Shown in pieces: positions 56,428 through 64,000 of a stretch of 64,000 bases of DNA (positions are counted from its first letter, which is position 1; each line of letters starts with the position of its first letter). The notes under the pieces are model-generated. The model saw nothing but the letters and a program-made list of their open reading frames with translations, was not told the origin of the DNA and searched no databases. This DNA comes from Caballeronia insecticola (GTDB taxonomy: Bacteria > Pseudomonadota > Gammaproteobacteria > Burkholderiales > Burkholderiaceae). Location: positions 2,728,001 through 2,792,000 of the forward strand of contig NC_021287.1 of NCBI RefSeq assembly GCF_000402035.1, given 5' to 3'. Made by a program: the position numbers and the translations under genes.

Positions 56428-57416
56428 CGCGCGCCTCCTTCCACCACGACATCGATGTTCAACGGCTTGATGCAACGCGCGCGCACCGCCGGATCGTTCC
56501 GGTCGAGCTGGAACAGGTTCGGCCGCGCCTTCCAGCAATCCTCGACGGCATACGTGCAGCGCGGCGCAAACAGACACCCGCTCGGACGATCGTCCTTGCC
56601 CGGCACCATGCCCGGCAGCGCAGCGAGCCGCTCCGCACCGCGGCTATGTTCGGGAATCGCGGCGAGCAGCGCTTCGGTGTACGGATGATGCGGCTCGCTG
56701 AAGATCGTCGGCACATGATTCGTCTCGATGATCTCGCCCGCGTACATCACCGCGACGCGCTGCGCCACTTCCGACACCACGGCGAGATCGTGCGAAATCA
56801 GCACGAGCGCCATGCCGCGTTCCTTCTGCAGCTTCACGAGCAATTCCATGATCTGCGCCTGAATGGTCACGTCGAGCGCGGTGGTCGGCTCGTCGGCGAT
56901 CAGGAGCTTCGGGTTGCACGCGACCGCCATCGCGATCATCACGCGCTGGTTCATGCCGCCCGACATCTGATGCGGAAACGCGTTGATGCGGCTCTTCGCG
57001 TCCGGAATGCCGACCTGATCGAGCAGTTCCAGCGCGCGTTTGTTGAGAGCATCGCCGCGCAAGCCTTCGTGCAGCTTCAGCACTTCCTTGATCTGATAGC
57101 CGACGGTGTAGCTCGGGTTCAGGCTCGACAGCGCGTCCTGAAACACCATGGCAATATCTTTGCCGATGATCTTGCGGCGTTCGCGCGCCGACGCCTTCAG
57201 CAGGTCTTTGCCGTCGAACGTGATCTGATCGGCGCTGACCTTGCCGGGCGCGTCGATGAGGCCCATCAGCGCCATCATCGTGACGCTCTTGCCCGAGCCG
57301 GATTCGCCGACGACGCCGACGACTTCGCCCGGCTTCACGGAAAGGTCGATGCGATCGACCGCCTGCGTGCCGCCGAACGTCACTTGCAGGTTACGGATAG
57401 TCAACAGATCGTTCAT
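56424..57416 (-). CDS. dppD: dipeptide ABC transporter ATP-binding protein
   Basis: 330-residue ABC ATPase. Walker A is [17 protein letters not shown], signature [14 protein letters not shown] and Walker [12 protein letters not shown]. The C-terminal extension [16 protein letters not shown] has the cysteine pattern that binds an iron-sulfur cluster in DppD homologues. It forms a heterodimer with DppF. The gap to dppC is only one base, so the operon is tightly coupled. Confidence 0.94.
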
Positions 57417-57417
57417 G

Positions 57418-58338
57418 TCAGCCCATCCGTTTGAGTTTCGGGTCGAGCGCGTCGCGCAGGCCGTCGCCGAGAAGGTTGATGACGAGCACGGAGACCAGAA
57501 TCGACAGGCCCGGCATCGTCACGATCCACCATGCGCTTTCGATGTAATCGCGCGCCGAGGCGAGCATCGCGCCCCACTCCGCCGCCGGCGGTTGCACGCC
57601 TAAGCCGAGGAAGCCGAGCGCGGCGGCATCGAGAATTGCGGAGGAGAAGCCGAGCGTCGCCTGCACGATCAGCGGCGCGGCGCAGTTCGGCAGCACTTGC
57701 GAGAACATCAGCCGCACGGTGCCCGCGCCCGCCACGCGCGATGCCGTCACGTATTCCTTCTGCAACTCGCCGAGCGCCGACGCGCGCGTGAGCCGCACGT
57801 AACCCGGCAGCGCGACGATCGCGATCGCGAGCATCGTGTTGACGAGCCCCGGCCCGATGATCGCCACGACGGCGACCGCGAGCAGCAGCGACGGCAACGC
57901 GAGCAGGACGTCCATCACGCGCATGATCGGCGTATCGAGCCAGCTAAAGAACGCGGCCATCAGGCCGAGCACGACGCCCGGAATCAACGCGAGAATCACC
58001 GACACGAAGCCGATCCAGAACGACAGCCGCGCGCCGTACATCAGACGCGAGAGGATGTCGCGGCCCGCTTCGTCGGTGCCGAGCAGGAACATGCGGTTGC
58101 CGCCTTCGAGCCACGCGGGCGGAATCTTGACGTAATCGCGATATTGCTCGATCGGGCTATGCGGCGCGATCAGCGGAGCCGTCAACGCGATGAGGATCAG
58201 CAACGTGACGATCACGCCCGCGGCAACGGCGCCGCGATTGCGCGAGAAGTTTGCCCAGAACTCGCGCGCCGCGACCATGCGGCCGGACGGCGGCGGCATC
58301 ACTGCCTGCGGCGGGAGATTGTTTTGAATGTCAGCCAT
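57418..58338 (-). CDS. dppC: dipeptide ABC transporter permease
   Basis: 306-residue membrane permease with about six helices. The N-terminal part has the OppC-type TM extension, and the EAA loop is [19 protein letters not shown] with [27 protein letters not shown] in the following helix. It forms the channel with DppB. ATG 58338 is the start. Situated 13 bases after dppB. Confidence 0.94.
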   Translation of the reverse strand: MADIQNNLPPQAVMPPPSGRMVAAREFWANFSRNRGAVAAGVIVTLLILIALTAPLIAPHSPIEQYRDYVKIPPAWLEGGNRMFLLGTDEAGRDILSRLMYGARLSFWIGFVSVILALIPGVVLGLMAAFFSWLDTPIMRVMDVLLALPSLLLAVAVVAIIGPGLVNTMLAIAIVALPGYVRLTRASALGELQKEYVTASRVAGAGTVRLMFSQVLPNCAAPLIVQATLGFSSAILDAAALGFLGLGVQPPAAEWGAMLASARDYIESAWWIVTMPGLSILVSVLVINLLGDGLRDALDPKLKRMG

Positions 58339-58351
58339 ATCTTGTGTTTCC

Positions 58352-59362
58352 TCAGCGAGTATGGCGAATGCGCGGATTCAACACGCCGTACAACAAATCG
58401 ACGACCAGATTTACGACGATCACAAGCGTCGCGATCATCAGAATGCCGCCTTGCACGACCGGATAATCGCGCCGCGAAATGGCGTCGATGAGCCACTTGC
58501 CGACGCCCGGCCACGAGAACAGCGTCTCGGTCAGCACCGCGCCTGCGAGCAGCGTGCCGACCTGCAGGCCGATCACGGTGACGACGGGAATCAGCGCATT
58601 GCGCAACGCATGCACGACGACCACGCGCAGCGGCGCAAGCCCTTTGGCGCGCGCCGTGCGGATGTAGTCTTCGCGCAGCACTTCGAGCATCGACGAGCGC
58701 GTCATGCGCGCGATCACCGCGAGCGGAATCGTGCCGAGCACGATGGTCGGCAGGATCAGATGGCTCAGCGCCGACTTGAACGCGCCTTCATCGGTCGAAA
58801 AAATCGAGTCGATCAGCATGAAGCCCGTCACGTGCGGAATGTCGTATTCCACGGCGATGCGGCCCGACACCGGCGTCCAGCCGAGCTTCGCGGAGAAGAA
58901 CATGATGAGGATCAAGCCCCACCAGAAAATCGGCATGGAATAGCCGGTGAGCGCGGTGCCCATCACGCCGTGATCGACAACCGTGCCGCGCTTCAGCGCC
59001 GCCGCGACGCCTGCCGGAAGACCGACGGCGAGCGCGAAGATCATCGCGCAGATCGAGAGTTCGACGGTGGCCGGAAAGCGCGCCAGAAATTCGCCCATCA
59101 CGCTGGTATTGGTGATGATGGACGTGCCCAGATCGCCCTTCAGCGCATGGCCGACATAGGTCAGATACTGGACCGGGAGCGGTTGATCGAGGCCTAAGCG
59201 CTTCATGGCTTCGGCGTGCATGGCCGGGTCCACGCCACGCTCGCCCATCATCACTTCGATGGGGTCGCCCGGGATCAGGTGGATGAGCGCGAACGCGAGA
59301 ATCGTAATGCCGATGAACGTCGGTATCACCATTCCTATGCGTCGCAAAACGAATCGGAACAT
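58352..59362 (-). CDS. dppB: dipeptide ABC transporter permease
   Basis: 336-residue permease with the DppB N-terminus VLRRIGMVIPTFIGITILAFALIHLIPGDPIEVMMG. The EAA loop is RSSMLEVLREDYIRTARAKGL, and GVLNPRIRHTR is a typical C-terminus. It associates with DppC. The start is ATG 59362. The gap to dppA is 127 bases, with no strong terminator seen, consistent with one transcript. Confidence 0.94.
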   Translation of the reverse strand: MFRFVLRRIGMVIPTFIGITILAFALIHLIPGDPIEVMMGERGVDPAMHAEAMKRLGLDQPLPVQYLTYVGHALKGDLGTSIITNTSVMGEFLARFPATVELSICAMIFALAVGLPAGVAAALKRGTVVDHGVMGTALTGYSMPIFWWGLILIMFFSAKLGWTPVSGRIAVEYDIPHVTGFMLIDSIFSTDEGAFKSALSHLILPTIVLGTIPLAVIARMTRSSMLEVLREDYIRTARAKGLAPLRVVVVHALRNALIPVVTVIGLQVGTLLAGAVLTETLFSWPGVGKWLIDAISRRDYPVVQGGILMIATLVIVVNLVVDLLYGVLNPRIRHTR

Positions 59363-59489
59363 GATCGCCCTTTGCAGTCGTTCGTAGGGATAGAAACGTA
59401 TCCGGCGGCTTGGATCGTTGATCGACCCACGCCGCCGGACCTTTTCGATTAGTTATGGTTTAGTGCAAAAACCGTTCCGCAGCAAAAGC

Positions 59490-61121
59490 TTACTGCATGC
59501 CCACGCCGTCGAAACGCACGTAGCCGAGCGGCTCGATCTTCATGTTCGTCACCTTCTTGCTGACCGGCTGATACACGGTCGAGTGCGCGATCGGCGAGAA
59601 CGGCAGTTGCTGCGCGAAGATCTGCTGCGCGTCGACGTACGCCTTCGTGCGCGCGGCGACATCGGTGGTCGAGCGGCCCTTCACGACGAGTTCGTCGAAC
59701 GGCTTGTAGCACCACTTCGAGAAGTTGCTGCCCTTCACCGCGTCGCAGCCGAGCAGCGTGCCGAGCCAGTTGTCGGGGTCGCCGTTGTCGCCCGTCCAGC
59801 CGATCAAGAGCGCATCATGCTCGCCCGCGTGCGCGCGCTTCAGATACTCGCCCCACTCGTACGACACGATGTTCGCCTTCACGCCGATCTTCGCCCAGTC
59901 AGCCTGAATCATTTCAGCCATCAGACGCGCGTTCGGGTTGTATGCACGTTGAACCGGCATCGCCCAGAGCGTGATCTCGAAGCCGTTCGGGAAGCCTGCC
60001 TTCGCGAGCAGTGCCTTCGCCTTCGCGGTGTCGTAGGTCTGGCCCTTCAGATTCTTGTCGAACGACCATTGGGTCGGCGGCATCGGTGCGGTGGCCGGCT
60101 GGCCCGCGCCCTGATACACGGAATCGATGATCGCCTTCTTGTTGATCGCCATGTCGAGCGCGCGGCGCACGTCGGTGTTGCCGAGGTCCTTCTTCGTCAC
60201 GTTATAAGCGACGTAACCTTCGTTGAAGCCCGCCTGCGACGGCGTATCGACATTCGATGCCGACTTGAGCGCCGCGATGTCGCCCGGACGCGGATAGCTC
60301 ATCACCTGGCATTCGTTGTTCTTCAGCTTCTGCACGCGCACGGCGGCGTCCGGCGTGATCGAGAAGATCAGCTTCGAGATCTGCACCGCGTTGGGCTTCC
60401 AGTAATCAGGATTGCCGTCGAAGCGGATGGTCGCGTCCTTCGTGTAGCTGCGGAAGATGAACGGGCCCGTGCCGACCGGATTCTGGTTGATGTCGGCGGC
60501 CTTGCCGTCCTTCAGCAACTTGTCCGTGTACTCGGCCGACAAGATCGACGCATATTCCATCGCCATATTCTGGATGAACGGTGCGCTCACTTCCTTCAGC
60601 GTGAACTTCACGGTGTACGGATCGACCTTCTCGACCTTCGAGATCAGCTTGTCCATGCCGAGGTCCGTGAAGTACGGAAACTGCACGTTGTACGCCTTAC
60701 GGAACGGATTGTTCGGATCGAGCATGCGGTTGAACGTGAAGATCACGTCGTCCGCGTTGAATTCGCGCGTCGGCTTGAAGAACGACGTCGTTTGGAATTT
60801 CACGCCGTGGCGCAGATGGAACGTGTATGTGAGGCCGTCCGGCGACACATCCCACTTTTCGGCGAGGCCCGGCTCGACCTTCGTGCCGCCGCGCTCGAAC
60901 TCGACGAGACGGTTATAAACGGTGAACGTGTTCGCGGTGAAATCGGTGCCGGTCGTGTACTGGGCCGGATCGAAACCGGCCGGGCTGCCTTCCGAGCAGT
61001 AGACGAGCGTCTTGTTCGGGATTGCGGCGTGGGCGACGCTTGCTGCAAAAAGCGTCGCCGTGGCCACGGCGCCCGCCAGCGCCGAGCAGCGAACGGCGCG
61101 CAACAGATTGTTTTTTCTCAT
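59490..61121 (-). CDS. dppA: peptide ABC transporter substrate-binding protein
   Basis: 543-residue periplasmic binding protein (SBP family 5). The signal peptide is MRKNNLLRAVRCSALAGAVA with probable cleavage after VAHA. LVYCSEGSPAGFDPAQYTTGTDF and FHLRHGVKFQTTSFFKP are characteristic of DppA-type proteins that bind dipeptides or haem. It is the first gene of dppABCDF. The AGGAG-like GGAGAAAAC before ATG 61121 supports the start. Confidence 0.94.
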   Translation of the reverse strand: MRKNNLLRAVRCSALAGAVATATLFAASVAHAAIPNKTLVYCSEGSPAGFDPAQYTTGTDFTANTFTVYNRLVEFERGGTKVEPGLAEKWDVSPDGLTYTFHLRHGVKFQTTSFFKPTREFNADDVIFTFNRMLDPNNPFRKAYNVQFPYFTDLGMDKLISKVEKVDPYTVKFTLKEVSAPFIQNMAMEYASILSAEYTDKLLKDGKAADINQNPVGTGPFIFRSYTKDATIRFDGNPDYWKPNAVQISKLIFSITPDAAVRVQKLKNNECQVMSYPRPGDIAALKSASNVDTPSQAGFNEGYVAYNVTKKDLGNTDVRRALDMAINKKAIIDSVYQGAGQPATAPMPPTQWSFDKNLKGQTYDTAKAKALLAKAGFPNGFEITLWAMPVQRAYNPNARLMAEMIQADWAKIGVKANIVSYEWGEYLKRAHAGEHDALLIGWTGDNGDPDNWLGTLLGCDAVKGSNFSKWCYKPFDELVVKGRSTTDVAARTKAYVDAQQIFAQQLPFSPIAHSTVYQPVSKKVTNMKIEPLGYVRFDGVGMQ

Positions 61122-61401
61122 GTTTTCTCCAAGTCAATGCCGGCTTTTGACCGGCGTGGCGCGAGTGTATCTGATCGCATCGCCCCTGCTTTCGGAGCGC
61201 ACGTGCGAAGTCGGGCGCTACCCTAGCACGAACAAAAGTGACGTGCGTAGTTGGTTTTCCCCAGTAGAGTTTGCGGCGCAAAGCACTTCGATAAGAGTAG
61301 GTTATCTGCCATGCGCTGACGTAATAGTTTGGACGACGGAATCTTGCGCGCACGAAGGCGAGCGGGCGCAAAAAGGCGAAATTCGGCGGGGAATGGCAAA
61401 G
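61122..61401. other. intergenic region upstream of dppA
   Basis: About 280 bases between the dppA start and the metF terminator. It should hold the dpp promoter. No repeat or RNA motif was recognised. Confidence 0.4.
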
Positions 61402-61427
61402 AACCGCGCGACGAGCGCCGCGCGGTT
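61402..61427 (-). terminator. hairpin after metF
   Basis: Arms AACCGCGCG / CGCGCGGTT around an 8-base loop, 17 bases after the metF stop, with TTCTTTGCC following on the minus strand. A moderately strong intrinsic terminator. Confidence 0.7.
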
Positions 61428-61443
61428 AAAACCTTGATGCAAA

Positions 61444-62283
61444 TCAGGCGCTTTTGAAGCCGAGCCCTTCGCAGACGGTCCGTGCAGCCCACGCGCCGTT
61501 GAGCGTGTAGAAATGCAGGCCGGGCGCGCCTCCGTCGATGAGACGGCGGCACAAGCCCGTCACCACTTCGACGCCGAACGCGCGGATCGACTCGCGGTCG
61601 TCGCCGAAGCTTTCGAGCCGGCGCGCGATCCACTTCGGCACTTCGGCGCCGCACATGTCGGAGAAGCGCATCAGTTGCGAGAAGTTGGTGATCGGCATGA
61701 TGCCCGGCACGATAGGCACATCGACGCCGAGCTTCTTCGCTTCGTCAACGAACTTGAAGTACGAATCGGCGTTGAAGAAGTACTGCGTGATCGCGGAATT
61801 CGCGCCCGCCTTCACCTTGCGCGCGAAGTTTTCGAGATCGGCGCGCGGCGATTTCGATTGCGGATGAAACTCCGGATACGCGGCCACTTCAATGTTGAAC
61901 CAGTCGCCGTGTTCCTGACGGATAAACGCCACGAGTTCGGACGCATAGCGCAACTCGCCGACTTCGCCCATGCCCGAGGGCAGATCGCCGCGCAGCGCGA
62001 CGATATGGCGAATGCCGTGGCTGCGATATTGCGCAAGAATCGCGCGCAGATTTTCTCGCGACGATCCAATGCACGACAAATGCGGCGCGGCTTCGAAGCC
62101 TTCCGCGGCCATTTCGAGCACGGTGTCGAGCGTGCCTTGCTGCGTGGAGCCGCCCGCGCCGAACGTCACGGAGACGAACTTGGGTGCGAGCTTCTTCAGT
62201 TCGGCTCGGGTCGCGCGCAACTTGTCCACGCCTTCCTGCGTCTTCGGCGGGAAAAACTCGAATGAAAGTTCGATCGGTTTCAT
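61444..62283 (-). CDS. metF: 5,10-methylenetetrahydrofolate reductase
   Basis: 279-residue FAD enzyme making 5-methyl-THF for methionine synthesis. The start PIELSFEFFPPKTQEGVDKL and VSVTFGAGGS, LRGDLPSG and TQYFFNADSYFKFVDE are conserved. It is a cytosolic TIM barrel of normal length. ATG 62283 is the start. It lies downstream of the holin-like gene and ahcY in the same direction, so the three probably form a methyl-cycle operon. Confidence 0.96.
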   Translation of the reverse strand: MKPIELSFEFFPPKTQEGVDKLRATRAELKKLAPKFVSVTFGAGGSTQQGTLDTVLEMAAEGFEAAPHLSCIGSSRENLRAILAQYRSHGIRHIVALRGDLPSGMGEVGELRYASELVAFIRQEHGDWFNIEVAAYPEFHPQSKSPRADLENFARKVKAGANSAITQYFFNADSYFKFVDEAKKLGVDVPIVPGIMPITNFSQLMRFSDMCGAEVPKWIARRLESFGDDRESIRAFGVEVVTGLCRRLIDGGAPGLHFYTLNGAWAARTVCEGLGFKSA

Positions 62284-62323
62284 GATGTGTGTTGGTCGAA
62301 CGGCAAAGCCTGAACGACCCGAC

Positions 62324-62677
62324 TCAGCCGAAGTTGCGGTTCCCGAAGATCAGCGCCGACAGCAGCCACGACACGATGCTGTAGAGAATCGAGCCGAAGA
62401 ACGCGGACCAGAATCCCGACACCTCGAAGCCCTTCAGCAGCGACGAGCACAGCCAGAAGCACAGCGCATTCACCACGAGGATGAACAGGCCGAGCGTCAC
62501 GATCGTCACCGGCAACGTGAGGATGATGAGCAGCGGACGCAGAACCGCGTTGATGAGCCCGAGCACCACCGCGATGATGAGCGCCGTGCCGAAACTGCGA
62601 ATATGAATCGACGGCACGAGATAGGTGATGATCAGAAGCGCGAGCGCGTTGATCAGCCATGTCAGCAGCACGGTCAT
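62324..62677 (-). CDS. phage holin family (YvlD-like) membrane protein
   Basis: 117-residue inner-membrane protein with four hydrophobic segments. LLTWLINALALLIITYLVPSI and AVVLGLINAVLRPLLIILTLPVTIVTLGLFILVVNAL are typical of the phage holin family 4 / YvlD group, which despite the name are chromosomal and of unknown function. It lies between ahcY and metF, an arrangement conserved in Burkholderiaceae as far as I recall. AGAATTTTCGATGACC context; ATG 62677. Confidence 0.87.
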   Translation of the reverse strand: MTVLLTWLINALALLIITYLVPSIHIRSFGTALIIAVVLGLINAVLRPLLIILTLPVTIVTLGLFILVVNALCFWLCSSLLKGFEVSGFWSAFFGSILYSIVSWLLSALIFGNRNFG

Positions 62678-62752
62678 CGAAAATTCTCCGGTTGAAGCCT
62701 TGGGTCGCGCGCGGACCGAAACGCCCGCGCGCCGCCTGGCCGTCGAGCGCGA

Positions 62753-64000
62753 TTAATAGCGATAGTGATTCGGCTTGAACGGACCGTTCTTATCGACGCC
62801 GATATAACCGGCCTGTTCCGTCGACAACACTGTCAGTTCCGCACCAATGCGTCCCAGATGCAGACGCGCGACCTTCTCGTCCAGATGCTTCGGCAGCACG
62901 TACACCTTGTTCTCGTACTTGTCGCCTTGCGTGAAGAGTTCGATCTGCGCGAGCGTCTGATTCGTGAACGAGTTCGACATCACGAACGACGGATGGCCCG
63001 TGGCGCAACCCAGATTCACGAGACGGCCTTCGGCCAGCAGGATGATCTTCTTGCCGTCCGGGAAGACGATGTGATCGACTTGCGGCTTGATGTTGTCCCA
63101 CGTGTACTGGCGCGTGGAGGCGACGTCGATTTCCGAATCGAAGTGACCGATGTTGCAGACGATCGCGTTGTTGCGCATCGCCTTCATGTGGTCGTGATTG
63201 ATGACGTGATAGTTGCCCGTTGCCGTCACGAAGATGTCGGCCTTGTCGGCGGCGTATTCCATCGTCACGACGCGATAGCCTTCCATCGCGGCTTGCAGCG
63301 CGCAGATCGGATCGATTTCCGTGACCCACACGGTGGCGCCCAGACCGCGCAGCGATTGCGCGCAGCCCTTGCCCACGTCGCCGTAACCGGCCACGACCGC
63401 GATCTTGCCGGCGATCATCACGTCGGTGGCGCGCTTGATGCCGTCCACGAGCGATTCGCGGCAGCCATACAGGTTGTCGAACTTCGACTTCGTGACCGAA
63501 TCGTTCACGTTGATGGCCGGGAACGGCAGACGCCCTTCCTTTTCCATCTGATACAGACGATGCACGCCCGTGGTCGTTTCTTCCGTCACGCCCTGAATGT
63601 GCTTGAGGCGCGTGGAATACCAGACCGGATCGATGTCGAGATGGCGCGCGATGGACTTGTACAGCGCGACTTCTTCCTCGTTGGTCGGCTTGCCGATAAC
63701 CGAGCGGTCTTTTTCCGCCTTCGAGCCGAGGATGAGCAGAAGCGTTGCGTCGCCGCCGTCATCGAGAATCATGTTGGCGAATTCGCCGTTCGGCCATTCG
63801 AAAATGCGGTGCGAGAATTCCCAGTACTCGTCGAGCGATTCGCCCTTGAACGCGAATACCGGCGTGCCGCCCGCGGCGATGGCGGCAGCGGCGTGATCCT
63901 GCGTGGAGAAGATGTTGCACGATGCCCAGCGCACGTCGGCGCCGAGCGCCGTCAGCGTTTCGATCAGCACGCCGGTCTGGATGGTCATGTGCAGCGAGCC
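62753..64000 (-). CDS. ahcY: adenosylhomocysteinase, 5' end outside window
   Basis: Partial: 415 codons plus stop are visible and the N-terminus lies beyond the right edge. The enzyme splits S-adenosylhomocysteine to adenosine and homocysteine. The visible part starts in [20 protein letters not shown]. It includes the NAD-binding loop [20 protein letters not shown] and [25 protein letters not shown], and ends in FKPNHYRY. Cytosolic tetramer. An SAH-dependent riboswitch could lie upstream, outside the window. Confidence 0.97.
   Translation of the reverse strand, partial: GSLHMTIQTGVLIETLTALGADVRWASCNIFSTQDHAAAAIAAGGTPVFAFKGESLDEYWEFSHRIFEWPNGEFANMILDDGGDATLLLILGSKAEKDRSVIGKPTNEEEVALYKSIARHLDIDPVWYSTRLKHIQGVTEETTTGVHRLYQMEKEGRLPFPAINVNDSVTKSKFDNLYGCRESLVDGIKRATDVMIAGKIAVVAGYGDVGKGCAQSLRGLGATVWVTEIDPICALQAAMEGYRVVTMEYAADKADIFVTATGNYHVINHDHMKAMRNNAIVCNIGHFDSEIDVASTRQYTWDNIKPQVDHIVFPDGKKIILLAEGRLVNLGCATGHPSFVMSNSFTNQTLAQIELFTQGDKYENKVYVLPKHLDEKVARLHLGRIGAELTVLSTEQAGYIGVDKNGPFKPNHYRY

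Overview
The window looks like a chromosomal segment of a beta-proteobacterium of the Burkholderia sensu lato group (Paraburkholderia/Caballeronia-like). I infer this from the GC-rich codon use, the many long antisense open frames, and gene blocks typical of the group (glmU-glmS, folM/folB/ttcA, cca-GST-NDUFA9-like, pxpBCA-DUF969-DUF979, dpp operon, ahcY-metF). No rRNA, tRNA or CRISPR array was recognised. About 60 intact genes are supported. The species is an inference; there is no 16S gene here.

Layout. 0-20 kb is ordinary housekeeping and small accessory genes: pyrE, a LuxR-type response regulator, argC, two single-domain CheY-like receivers, an amino-acid exporter, a Mut7-C protein, an MHS-type transporter with a cupin, a Tat-exported high-potential iron-sulfur protein, an FAD oxidoreductase, an AAA ATPase, AlkB, RidA, MgtC, ArsC and several small secreted proteins. 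20-26 kb is a complete D-glucarate catabolic locus: transporter, glucarate dehydratase, ketodeoxyglucarate aldolase, tartronate semialdehyde reductase and a divergent FCD/GntR regulator. It carries recurring TTGTCYGACAA-like operator candidates. 26-40.7 kb holds glmS, glmU, ttcA, folB, a FolM-like reductase, a MidA-type methyltransferase, a TPR/glycosyltransferase protein, cca, a GST, an NDUFA9-like protein, a soluble lytic transglycosylase and 5-formyl-THF cyclo-ligase. 40.7-45.7 kb is a 5-oxoproline module: MarR-type regulator, pxpB-pxpC-pxpA and the DUF969-DUF979 membrane pair.

45.7-54.2 kb is the anomalous part: a lower-GC mosaic of broken exopolysaccharide genes. A WecA/MraY-type transferase has lost its C-terminus. 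The next frame fuses a low-molecular-weight tyrosine phosphatase to the start of a BY-kinase, and this runs into a glycosyltransferase scrap and then the tail of a beta-helix protein. After an intact-looking acyltransferase come a decayed IS21-family element with istA joined to istB by deletion, and a second, truncated copy of the DUF979 gene. A 5'-truncated WecG/TagA transferase, a frameshifted hexapeptide acyltransferase and a large beta-helix protein complete the block. The two DUF979 copies form direct repeats around a 4.9 kb segment. I read this as an exopolysaccharide locus collapsed by serial deletions and IS activity. It is the most unusual structure in the window, but I do not see a clearly new functional system.

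54.2-64 kb returns to conserved genes: a GumN/TraB-like protein, the dppABCDF peptide/dipeptide ABC transporter, and the methyl-cycle genes metF, a small holin-like membrane protein and ahcY, which runs off the right edge.
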